From contig OY997590.1 in the NCBI GenBank assembly GCA_963921825.1, forward strand, positions 41,929,039 to 41,993,038: a DNA stretch of 64,000 nucleotides, written 5' to 3'. Under the pieces are notes generated by a model. That model did not search any database and had not been told where the DNA came from. It saw nothing but the letters and a program-made list of their open reading frames with translations. Position numbers and translations under genes: made by a program. Below are positions 1 through 10,062 of the stretch, piece after piece. This DNA comes from Erodium maritimum. Its lineage: Eukaryota > Streptophyta > Magnoliopsida > Geraniales > Geraniaceae. The first letter of the stretch is position 1, and each line of letters begins with the position of its first letter.

Positions 1-1046
1 TGTCCAACATTATCCGACGCGATCAATCCCAAGACTCCAAGCCTTGTCTCGATCCGTAAAGTCCTATTCACTTACGGGCACATGACCCAAAACCCAGTTT
101 TGGTCATGTCCCGAGACAACTCCCTTTTGGCCATTCTCCATAAATGTGTCAATGAGTTTCATCCTCCGGTGTGACCCTTAGGTTTATGCATGTCAATAGA
201 TCAACGTAAAATCCCATTTTACTTGATCCTATTTAAGTGGCAACTAACGAGACTTTAGTATTGCCTGACACTACATAACGAATCGACCTTGTCGATTCTA
301 ACCTTTCCGTCGTCCCTGTCATTATCCTTTTATCTCCGATATCCTGATTGAGATAAGGCATAGAGCCGTCATCCTTATTATTCTCAATCACCGTTCCTTG
401 ATATGTGAGATGACTGAAGATATGATACCCAGTATCATGTGCATGGCCATGCTATTCTTCCAGTCACTCTCGATCAAGTGGCCGAGAACCGATATCTTTC
501 CCATACCTTAGTATGAGGGATAAATCCCCTAGCCATCTTTCGTGTCACTCATGTAGCCCGTCCCCAAGCCAATCCTGGCCGTTATGGAAGCCCTGTTACG
601 GACAACGTTAGGCTCAGGTCAAACTCAGTTGTTGACTACATAGCGATCACAAAGACTCCTTGGTCTAAGGATACATGACAAGCTACAACACTGAATATGT
701 TCATGACTTAATCTATGGCACATATTCAGGGCGGGTCGTCCAATATCATGTCCCACATGATATCTATGATCAGACTCCGGAATCTCATTCCAATGACTAA
801 CAGAACGTAAGCCATAAAGAGCCATCTTTCATACTAGTCGCTTCTAGTGAAGCTTTGTTGACTAGGGACCCATCGAGTGTGATCTATCTCGATCTATGGT
901 TCTATTCGCATGGTGGGCATAGATCAGAGCACACATCGATATATTACTCCAACACATAAGTAATATAAAGCCGCTTTAATTTTATTGCTAACGATGATAT
1001 ATACATTTGGACATTTAGGATTGAACTACGGGCACTAAGACTAACA
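1..1046 (-). repeat. Copia-1 3' LTR, partial
   Basis: Same sequence as 6757-7802 and as the end of both Copia-2 LTRs. Read on the minus strand it begins TGTTAGTCTTAG at 1046. The other terminus, which would end CCCAACA, is outside the window. Confidence 0.95.
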
Positions 1047-1062
1047 ATCTCCCACTTGCCTT
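1047..1062 (-). other. Copia-1 polypurine tract
   Basis: On the minus strand the bases next to the 3' LTR read GGCAAGTGGGAGAT, a purine-rich stretch where plus-strand DNA synthesis is primed in copia elements. The same bases occur in Copia-2 at 14423-14438 apart from single changes outside the core. Confidence 0.7.
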
Positions 1063-1189
1063 AGTTCCAATCTAAACTCCAATATGTCCCCATCGACTTT
1101 ACATGTCTAACATGTTCAGGCAGTGACACTGCCTTAGTCAAAGGGTTGGCTATGTTATCTTCTATTGCAATATCGGTTATCTTCACTTC

Positions 1190-1480
1190 ACCTCAGTTCA
1201 GTATTTATCTGATGAGGTGGATACGCCGCAGTACATGTTTGGATTTGTTATGCGATCTAGGCTTTTAGCTTGCGCAATGGCCCTTGTGTTGTCGCAAAAT
1301 GGATTCACCGGACTGGATGGGTTTTTAATTACACCCAGCCCTGCCATGAATTTTCAAATCCACATAGCCTCCTTAGCTGCCTCTGCAGCATCCATGTACT
1401 TGGCCTCTGTCGTAGATTCGGCAATGGTATCTTGCTATACGCTTTCCCAGCTAAAGCTCTGCCATTCAGCGTAAACACAT
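1190..1480 (-). pseudogene. Copia-1 RNase H remnant
   Basis: Minus-strand translation gives copia RNase H segments, including AAEAAKEAMWI and CDNTRAIAQAK, where the Asp of CDN is a usual active-site position. The domain is cut up by frame changes between here and the reverse transcriptase. Codon 1354-1356 reads TGA where Copia-2 has TGG, an additional nonsense change private to Copia-1. Not functional. Confidence 0.75.
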
Positions 1481-1633
1481 ATCCTGATTGACTTCTAAAG
1501 TCATCTGGATTTGTCTTGGAAAACTAGCGTCTACTCATCCTTCGACGACTAGTTCAGCATCATCTTTCCCCCGGGTTAGAATGATGTCTACTGGTACAAC
1601 ATAAGGCTTACGAGACGTCTGGTCTCATACATG

Positions 1634-2621
1634 TCATGGCATATATGATCGATCCTGCCCCCAGGCGCATATGATTCTCATCATCCTTTTCAGCTCATCA
1701 GGTGTCTTAGGACACTGAGTCTTGCTGAGATGAATGCCATGACTAGTGGGTAAGAGTCCTTTCTTTGAATCGAGCATTAAGAACCTACTCAATGCCTTGT
1801 TCACATAGGTTCCCTGACTTAAATCCAAGACCCTCTTGGTGCGATCTCTACATATCTTAATCCTTAAGATATGAGAAGCATCGCCTAAGTCCTTTATTGA
1901 AAAACACTTCCTCAACCAAGCTTTAGTCTCGTGCAAGGTTGGGATGTCGTTTTCAATGAGAACCAGAAAGGTAATATTGCTCCCACTAGCCTTCTTATAA
2001 ACGCAAGATTCATCCTCGTTCTTGATTAAGCCAAATCCAGTTACAGCTTCATCAAAACGAAGGATCCAACTCCGAGAAGTTCGTTTCAATCCATAAATGG
2101 ATTTCAACAACTTATAAATCTTTCCTTTATTCTTCGGATCGTCAAAACCTTTGGGCCGAGACATACAAACGTACTCAGTCAAATTTCCATTTAGGAAAGC
2201 GGTTTTGACATCCACTTTCCACATCTCGTAATTATGATACGCAGTTATGTCAAGAAGAATTTGGATCGATTTTGACCATAGCCACTAAGGAGAAGGTTTC
2301 CTCATAGTCAATCCATTGGATCTGCCTATAACCTTTCGCCACCAGTTGAGCTTTGTAGGTCAGAGGGTTGCCGTCCATGTCCATCTTCACCTTGAAGATC
2401 CATTTGCATCCTATGGTCCTCACACCATTGATGGGATCAACCGGTTCCCAGACTCGGTTGTCCGACATGGATTGCATTTCCTCCCTCATGGCTCCCAGCC
2501 ATAACTCGGAGTAGGGCCCATCCACGACTTCTTGAAAGGTGGCTGGATCATCGTGATCCACCATGACTTCATTGTCACCTCCGGATACCATATCTTGGAG
2601 GTTGAAGATTGACCCTTTCAA
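1634..2621 (-). pseudogene. Copia-1 reverse transcriptase, frameshifted and lacking YVDD
   Basis: Two minus-strand segments make up the copia reverse transcriptase. The first (2250-2621) carries GCKWIFKVKMDMDGN and LVAKGYRQIQ. The second (1634-2224) carries DVKTAFLNGNL, with the first catalytic Asp, then SIYGLKRTSRSW and the SKTQCPKTPDELKRM segment. They lie in different frames, with a break near 2225-2249. After FLVL the sequence jumps to IENDIP at about 1940-1975, so the YVDD box and neighbouring residues are gone, an in-frame loss of about six codons against the family pattern. Without YVDD no polymerase activity is expected. Copia-2 has the same loss, so it is inherited. Confidence 0.9.
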
Positions 2622-2709
2622 ATCGCCTTGGACCTTCCGGAATTGTAACAGGAATTGGTTCTCACTCTACGACAATCTCTGGCTCCTTTCTACTGGGTTG
2701 TCAATTGGT

Positions 2710-2979
2710 TTAGACAGATCTGTACCATCCTGAATTTCTTCGAGATGCACAGTCCTCCCAATGACGTCTTTGGAAACAAAACTTCTTTTCCATAAAGACC
2801 TCACCCCAAGCGACGAACACCATGTTCTCACTGGGATTGTAGAAATAGTATCCCCTTGTTGCTTTGGGATACCACACGAAGGTGCATATCTCAGATCTTG
2901 GTTCGAGCTTAGTCGAAACCAAATGTTTCACATAAGCCTCGCAACCACAAATCTTTAGGAAGGACAAAGCGGGCATCAT
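2710..2979 (-). pseudogene. Copia-1 integrase C-terminal region remnant
   Basis: The minus-strand protein includes FLKICGCEAYVKHLVSTKLE and GYYFYNPSENMVFVA, the segment that follows the catalytic core in plant copia integrases. It is separated from the core (3158-3946) by stops and frame changes. The intervening 180 bases should hold the third catalytic residue (Glu), but no readable open frame is left there. Confidence 0.8.
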
Positions 2980-3157
2980 CCCGTACCATTTTTAAAATGG
3001 TGTCCCTTCCACACCATTCGTCGAAGCCCGATTCACTATGAATGCGGTCGTCTCTAGAGCAAAACCCCTAAAAGAGATTGGGAGATCAGTCCAACTAATC
3101 ATGGAACAGACCATTGTCTAACAATGTCCGATTTCTCCGTTTGGCTACACCTTTCAA

Positions 3158-3946
3158 CTATAGTGACCTAGGAGGAGTCCATTCCAAAAGGATCCCATTC
3201 TCTTTTAGATGATCTAATAACTCTGTGGTCAAGTATTTTCCACCTCGATCCAATCGAAGTGCCTTAATACCTTTGTCGAGCTGGTTTTCTACTATAGTCT
3301 TAAACTCTTTGAATTTATCAAAAGCTTCAGACTTATGTCTCACCGAATAGACATAACCATATTTACTGTAATCATCAGTAAATGTGATAAAGTAGCTAAA
3401 ACCCCTCCTGGCAAGTGAACTTATTGGTCTACACACATTCGAGTGTATCAGCCCCAATAATTCACCCGCCCTTTCATCGCGATCGATAAAGGGCACTTTA
3501 GTCATTTTGCCCATCAAACAAACCTTGCACCTATCGATCGAATGGAATTCGAATGAACCTGAAAGCCCGCACTTCTGAAGTGCTGATAGGCGCTTCTTGT
3601 TTATGCGACCCAAATGACAGTACCATAACAGAGTTAGGTTTAAATCGTTGGATTTAGACCTCTTGGTATTAACGGAATATATAGAACTTGAGGCATTGTT
3701 ACCCATATCTAATATGTACAATCCTCCAACCATGTCAGTACTGGTATAAAACATATCATTGCATAGAACATTGAAAACTCCATTTCCAATATTAACATTA
3801 TATCCTTCCTTGTCAAACACGGATACAGATATAATATTCCTACTAAAAGTAGGTATGCAATATACATTATACAATACTAAGACAAGGCCTCTTGGCAAAG
3901 CAAGACTCATGGATCCTACAGTAGTTGCCACAACTCTGAGGTCCAT
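3158..3946 (-). pseudogene. Copia-1 protease end, GAG-pre-integrase and integrase core
   Basis: An open stretch of 262 codons. It starts in the protease C-terminal part (VYCIPTFSRNIISVSVFDKE), passes through the GAG-pre-integrase zinc region (LWYCHLGRINKKRL, then CKVCLMGKMTK) and enters the integrase core. The His usually found after GH in this zinc region reads Arg. Core residues visible are TDDYSKYGYVY (first Asp) and RLDRGGKYL (second Asp). The frame ends at TPPRSL, before the third catalytic residue. Copia integrase joins element DNA to the target; this copy cannot encode a complete enzyme. Confidence 0.88.
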
Positions 3947-3949
3947 TTC

Positions 3950-4570
3950 GTGCTTTCCAAATCTCTCCTACTTTCAGCCACCATATATTAGTGCATGTGT
4001 GAGATTCAGTCATGGTATCTAATACCCATGAATCTTTGGAAGTAGAGAGATGTAGCTCTATAGAGTTAATACCGAATGAAGGCACGATCCCACCGCCCTT
4101 CCTTAGATCATCCAGGTTTCTTGATGAAGGCGCAGTCCTACTGCCCTTCTTCAGATCATCCAGGCTATTTGATGAAGGCGCAGTCCCACTGCCCTTCTTC
4201 AGATCAGCCGTGAACTTCCTGTAATCCCGGTTCCAATGACCAGGCTGTTGGCAGTAGAAGCAGACATTCTCAGGTGTCTCATCTTTCCTGCCAAGTGCGC
4301 ATGGGCCCAGCCCTTGCCACTTCCAATTCCCTTGTTGACCATCAGAATATCCTTGGATCCCAGATCCCTGAGATATTCTTCTCAGCAGCTGATGACACTT
4401 CATGTAACTCTGATATGGTCTTAGAGACAGCCTTGTCAAGGACATATTCTTTGCGTTCAGACTTGAGGACTATCCTCAAAATTCTGTACCAGTCCAAATA
4501 GTTTGTCCCATTTAGCTTGACCCTGTCAAGAATGGTTTTTAATGACAAACTATTAATGTTCGCTGAATTT
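3950..4570 (-). pseudogene. Copia-1 gag with zinc knuckle and start of protease, internally deleted
   Basis: The gag start region reads LNGTNYLDWYRILRIVLKSE. After about 50 residues it jumps to SELHEVSSAAEKNI, which in related gags lies more than 100 residues further on, so the middle of gag is missing. A frame change follows, then a zinc knuckle CFYCQQPGHWNRDY whose last Cys is Tyr. A 48 bp tandem repeat (about 4077-4205) encodes three copies of a 16-residue DDLKKGS..APSS unit. The protease motif reads LDTM, not LDTG. The expected initiator codon at about 4567-4569 reads ACG, while Copia-2 has ATG at the same place. Confidence 0.85.
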
Positions 4571-6100
4571 GCCGTTTGATCTACAACAGATAAAATTCAA
4601 TCAGTAAACTGAATAAATTTTATGAAGATCAAGCTTAAACACCAACAATCGATTCTAAACCTTTAGAATCTGAAACCAAGATCCTTGATTCACTCGATTA
4701 AGCTGAACTAATGCTCACCACTTAATCGAGCTATGTAGGTAGGACTCCATCCAATCACATCCAATGTGACTCTTGGCTAGGGTATGTACTTATGTACACG
4801 ACTTACCCTATCTGTTACCCTAGCTCAACCTCAGGCCGAGAATCGTAGTCGGGTCCACCAATTTTCAACTATGGCTCGTCACTATGTAGGTGCTCCGCTA
4901 ATGCGCACGACACCCACATATGTCGTCCAAACCTACTACCCCGCTTCCCCATGGATGCTCCGCTAATGCGCACGACAACCATAGGACGGGGAGGTAGTAA
5001 GGTGTTGATGATTGGGAGGTATCGGACATGACCCGCTTTTACTTGTCCAGTTGTGTTCAAAACTTTGGCACATCCTAGATGCGATGAGCACATCAACTAC
5101 ATTCCAAATGCAATGATGCCTCAAATTACATCCAATGTAATTCTTCCTTTGAACCCGTCAACTACATCCAATGCAATGACGGTTCTAAGGGTTCACACAC
5201 AAGGATTAAAATTCCAATTTTATCTTTGCATGTGAGGTGATATGCTCGGTAAATAAAGTTAAGCATGCAATTCTAAAACACATAGAATTAATCATGCATA
5301 AACTAAACCAAGCATAAAGCGATAAATGTGCACATAATAGCCCCCTAAACTAACTCCCACTAGCTTCTTGAGCTCCACCGACTCCAAGCCGATGCCAACA
5401 CCCGAAAAGCCGCCTTTCTTCGTCTTGAGTAAAAAATTACAATTTAATACACGACTCGCAGGTCGGGAATAAATAAATATTACAAACAAGTGGTTCGACG
5501 ACCACACCTTGAAAGAATAATTACACGTTAACTCTAACGGCTCGCAGGCCGTGAAAAGCGATAAATAATTAAATTGAGCTCGGGGCTATTATGTACACCA
5601 TGCCAACATCACATCACACATCGTGTTATCAAACAAGCATGTTATCAAACATCATGTGATTTTCCGGTTTTAATTAATAGCCAAGTTTCGAAATTTTTTG
5701 ATGCTCGGTTTATCGAAACCGTTCAAAAATGAAACTTTTGAACATTTGATCTTCGAGTTCATCATGACGGTTCCAAACTCGTCATAACTAACAAAACGGT
5801 TTAGCCTTGGCATATCAACCATCCAATGGTCATGCTTGGCCTAGCTCCGTCCAACGGAGCCCCGTTCGGTCCCGGTTTCGGCTCCCCGAGAGTCCCGCTC
5901 CCGAGACCCGAAAAATCAAATTTTTTTCAAAATTTCCAGATTTGAAATAATTTTCAAAAATTCATTTTACATGCATTAAATCCATAAACAATAATTTAAA
6001 ACATGTTATCAAACAATTTAGCAAAACAACATGCCAAAAACGAAACTTTCAAGCAAAACCGAAACTTTGAACACCGTCTTGTGAATCCCGAAGGTAGCAC
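4571..6100 (-). other. Copia-1 5' leader, non-coding
   Basis: About 1.5 kb between the primer-binding site and gag, with no convincing open frame on either strand. It has an imperfect direct repeat around TGCTCCGCTAATGCGCACG (about 4890 and 4953) and short ATCCAATG repeats (5125-5180). The segment is kept in Copia-2 (17952-19493) with small insertions and deletions. Confidence 0.7.
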
Positions 6101-6113
6101 GGCTCTGATACCA
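6101..6113 (-). other. Copia-1 primer-binding site
   Basis: The minus strand reads TGGTATCAGAGCC, one base inside the 5' LTR. This matches the 3' end of plant initiator methionine tRNA, the usual copia primer, and fixes the direction of the element as leftward. Confidence 0.93.
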
Positions 6114-6114
6114 C

Positions 6115-7802
6115 TGTTGGGTCTCGAGGTAGGGTTGGAGATGAACCAACTCGCAGCGGAAAATCAATGAAAACCAAGAGACAATTAAAACCATGAAACA
6201 ACTAACAAAGAATGGATTAACAAGAGAAAAATTCAGCACTAGTTCTTACCAAAACAAGAACACCGGTTAACGAATGATTGGCTTGAGTCTCCAAGACGCC
6301 TACGTATCCACATGGGAATCAAAGCCACGTAGTTCTTCTCTTTGAGGACTCAAGAACACAAACATGGAGGTGGAAACTAGCCAAACCCGAAATGGCCATG
6401 GAAGAGGGAGAGAAAATGTGTTTCCTATTCTTGTCTTGTGTTTGTTATGTTGAAAAAAGATGACTTAAACATAACAAAACCCATACTTGTCCAACTAAAG
6501 GCATGGGACAAGTATGGTGTCAAGTAAGGTGTAAATAGGACAAAGTATGGCAAGACAAGATTGGGTTAGGTGGTGAATCACCAACACCTTAATCCTTGTC
6601 TTGCTTACTTAGTACTAATTAATCAAGACTTGATTAATTAGTTCCATGGGCCTTGGTTGCATGGGCCTTTCATGGGCCTCTTGGAACATGGCCCGTGGCC
6701 ATTTCCAACGAGGTCCCGTGATTCGCTCATCGCCTCCAAGCCTTCCATACCGGAAATGTCCAACATTATCCGACGCGATCAATCCCAAGACTCCAAGCCT
6801 TGTCTCGATCCGTAAAGTCCTATTCACTTACGGGCACATGACCCAAAACCCAGTTTTGGTCATGTCCCGAGACAACTCCCTTTTGGCCATTCTCCATAAA
6901 TGTGTCAATGAGTTTCATCCTCCGGTGTGACCCTTAGGTTTATGCATGTCAATAGATCAACGTAAAATCCCATTTTACTTGATCCTATTTAAGTGGCAAC
7001 TAACGAGACTTTAGTATTGCCTGACACTACATAACGAATCGACCTTGTCGATTCTAACCTTTCCGTCGTCCCTGTCATTATCCTTTTATCTCCGATATCC
7101 TGATTGAGATAAGGCATAGAGCCGTCATCCTTATTATTCTCAATCACCGTTCCTTGATATGTGAGATGACTGAAGATATGATACCCAGTATCATGTGCAT
7201 GGCCATGCTATTCTTCCAGTCACTCTCGATCAAGTGGCCGAGAACCGATATCTTTCCCATACCTTAGTATGAGGGATAAATCCCCTAGCCATCTTTCGTG
7301 TCACTCATGTAGCCCGTCCCCAAGCCAATCCTGGCCGTTATGGAAGCCCTGTTACGGACAACGTTAGGCTCAGGTCAAACTCAGTTGTTGACTACATAGC
7401 GATCACAAAGACTCCTTGGTCTAAGGATACATGACAAGCTACAACACTGAATATGTTCATGACTTAATCTATGGCACATATTCAGGGCGGGTCGTCCAAT
7501 ATCATGTCCCACATGATATCTATGATCAGACTCCGGAATCTCATTCCAATGACTAACAGAACGTAAGCCATAAAGAGCCATCTTTCATACTAGTCGCTTC
7601 TAGTGAAGCTTTGTTGACTAGGGACCCATCGAGTGTGATCTATCTCGATCTATGGTTCTATTCGCATGGTGGGCATAGATCAGAGCACACATCGATATAT
7701 TACTCCAACACATAAGTAATATAAAGCCGCTTTAATTTTATTGCTAACGATGATATATACATTTGGACATTTAGGATTGAACTACGGGCACTAAGACTAA
7801 CA
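6115..7802 (-). repeat. Copia-1 5' LTR, complete
   Basis: 1688 bp, beginning TGTTAGTC and ending CCCAACA on the minus strand, with TG/CA ends. Open frames inside it (for example 7381-7581) recur in every LTR copy and have no recognisable domain, so they are not genes. Confidence 0.95.
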
Positions 7803-8455
7803 CTCACGGCCACCCAAAACACCAAAGTGACAACACGGGCTCTCATGGCCACCCAAAACTCAATAATAACAACACGGGCTCTCAAGGCCACCCAAAACTC
7901 GACAATAACAACACGGGCTCTCAAGGCCACCCAAAACTCAACAATAATAACATGGCCTCTCAAGGCCACCCAAAACTCAACAATAATAATACACAACAAC
8001 CTCCGGCATACTCAATGCCTCAGACAGTCCTAAGATCACTAGTTTCACAAACAACCTCCGGGCATGGTCATATGCCTCCAATAATTCTAATATCGCTAAG
8101 TTCTCTGCTCCTACGACACTACTAAGTGTCACATGCATTTCCAATAGTTGCTAAGTTCCCGTAACATGCTTTTCTAATATTCGATAACCTAAATAGCCCA
8201 CGACACCCCGATGTCACATGCAATTCTACAGTTAACTTTCCCTAGTCAGGGCCGAGATCCGGCTACTTTTCCCTACCTCGTATATAACTCCAAAAGTGTT
8301 CCACTAAGTCTCGATGTGATCCCAGTCACTCGCCGAGCTTCCCTTTGCCTCGGTTCGTAGCACGATCTAAAAGAACACAATTTTTAATGCACTTTAAACT
8401 CGTAGGAAATAAACCGAATTTCAATAAACTTAACGCCCAAACGTAACCCCGACAA
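7803..8455 (-). repeat. Array piece Y0: truncated leftward Tekay LTR terminal part
   Basis: Matches the right-hand 650 bp of Y1, Y2 and Y3. It starts abruptly at the Copia-1 insertion, inside the 39 bp minisatellite (GGCTCTCAAGGCCACCC units). It ends at CCCCGACAA, the same break as in every Y piece, and passes directly into X1. The array therefore probably continues left of Copia-1. Confidence 0.9.
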
Positions 8456-8561
8456 ACTGTTGTTGTGGCGACACGACGAGGCCGAGTCGACTTGGGAACG
8501 CGAGGACGAGGTTCGCGCAAAGTACACCGACCGGTTCGACTCCTGTAGTGCATTGTCTTAA
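8456..8561 (+). pseudogene. Chromovirus integrase/chromodomain tail (X1)
   Basis: Read rightward, the segment ends in TWEREDEVRAKY and a further 13 codons before TAA (8559-8561). This matches the end of the chromodomain region of the leftward Tekay (WEREDEVRAKYPALF at about 29700-29760), so both belong to one lineage. Only about 30 codons remain. In X2-X4 the Asp-Glu pair after WERE is deleted in frame. Confidence 0.85.
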
Positions 8562-8582
8562 ATTTCGCGGACGAAATTCCTT

Positions 8583-8597
8583 TAAGGGGGGTAGATT
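8583..8597 (+). other. Polypurine tract before X1 LTR
   Basis: TAAGGGGGGTAGAT directly before TGTAATAACC. It equals the tract of the leftward Tekay (29647-29660, minus strand), where plus-strand synthesis starts. Copies precede the LTR starts at 11816, 23503 and 26722. Confidence 0.85.
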
Positions 8598-10062
8598 GTA
8601 ATAACCACTCCCGGTCAACGCAGTCAAATCTGCTAAAAACTGGAAAATTTAAAAAAATTCAGCAGACACTTGGTTGAGCCTAAATTTGACCCCAAGGGTC
8701 ATACCGGACTTAAGTTGACCCCGATATTGACCAAAGTGAGTTCCGGGGGACTTTGGGCAACTTTATTATCAATTTGGTAAATGTTGACTTTTCGTTGAAA
8801 AGTCAACCGAGCGACGTTTTGGTCCATTCGAGGACCGTTTTAGATCCAAAAAGCTTAGCCGTCGTCGCAGCAGTCTTAGTTGATTCGTTTCCTTGTAGCA
8901 CGTGAAGTTTCGTAATTTCTTGGAAAGAGTGCCCGTTCGGGGCCCGAAACGTCCGAATTTTGCGAATCTGATTGGAAAAGATATTTTCCAAAAAGGTGTG
9001 GGACCCACATGACACATGTCATGAATGTGGTGGAAGGAAAAAGGGAGGACAACTTTACCTTTGACTTTAAAGAAAAGACAAAAGGAAAAGGAAGGGTGTT
9101 TTGGTCTTTCTGCTATGTGTTAGTGTTTGAATCAAATTAAAAGGGAATTTTGGATGTGATACACGGCAATTCAGCAAAAAAAAATAGGAAATGGAGAGAG
9201 AAAGAAGAGAGAGAAAGGGAAGGAGAGAAAAGGAAAGAAAAGGGGAGATTTTGGTGATTTCCCGACGATCCGACCGACCGATCGACTCAACGATTGAAGA
9301 TTCGTCATCCCGTCGTCATTCCCTACAGTGAGCACCTAACCGATTTTCGTTTTGATACGTTTGATTTTTAGGGTTTGAGTTTAAACGGTTTGATTATGGT
9401 TGGGTTTTGGTTAGAATTGGTTTAAAGATGATTGGTTGAGGTTTGGGGTTCGTTAGGAACGTTTTGGGGCATAAAGGGAATTTTTCCATTGTGGCCGTGT
9501 GGGGCCCACGTGCTCGGGTCACGGGTTTAGTGTTCGGGCGGTTTAGAACGTTCCCCGGACCATTTATCCACAACCGAATCGAAAATTGGAATTAAATTGG
9601 AAAAATTGTAATTATCGGGTTTAGAAACTTTAAACGTTAATTAATTGACTCGGAAGTCGGAATTCGATTCCGTGGAGTGCCTAGGAACCCTTGAATTATT
9701 CTAATACCGTAGAAACGAAAACGGGAATTTTCGAAGCCCTGGAAGGGCGTTTCCAAAACCCGGGCAGATTCGCCATGTCGGGCGAATCGGGCCTTTACGG
9801 GTCCTTTATCGACAATGTCGAGTAATTGGGAAGTTTGGGAGTGATCGACATTTTCGGGGTTAAGTTTGGGCGTTAAGTTTATCGAATTCCAGTTTATGTC
9901 TGCGAGCTTATAAGTATTTAAAATCGTGCTGCAGACCGAGGGAAAGGAAAGCTAGGCGAGTGACTGAGATCACGCTGGAGCTTGTTGGTTGGCTTTTGGA
10001 GAACACGCACGAGGTAGGGAAAAGTAGCCGGATCTCAGCCCTGACTAGGGAAAGTTAACAGT

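Larger units (their letters stand above)
1..7802 (-). mobile_element. Copia-1, Ty1/copia LTR retrotransposon, left end outside window
   Basis: A leftward copia element. Its 3' LTR (1-1046) is cut by the window edge and its 5' LTR is complete (6115-7802). Between them lie remnants in the copia order gag, protease, integrase, reverse transcriptase, RNase H. The primer-binding site lies 1 base inside the 5' LTR and a purine-rich stretch borders the 3' LTR. The visible 3' LTR matches its 5' LTR counterpart (6757-7802) with no difference found by eye, so the insertion is recent. The right flank starts CTCAC, the expected 5 bp target duplication; its partner lies left of the window. The element sits in LTR piece Y0 of the tandem array. 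Coding regions are broken, and key catalytic parts are missing here and in Copia-2. Confidence 0.93.
8456..10062 (+). repeat. Array piece X1: rightward integrase tail, polypurine tract, LTR start
   Basis: First visible copy of X. It holds the last codons of a chromovirus integrase (8456-8561), a polypurine tract (8583-8597) and the first 1465 bp of an LTR (8598-10062, starting TGTAATAACCACTCCC). It stops at ACAGT, the target duplication of the leftward Tekay, and Y1 follows at once. X1 keeps a GACGAG hexamer at about 8499-8504 that X2, X3 and X4 have lost. Confidence 0.9.
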
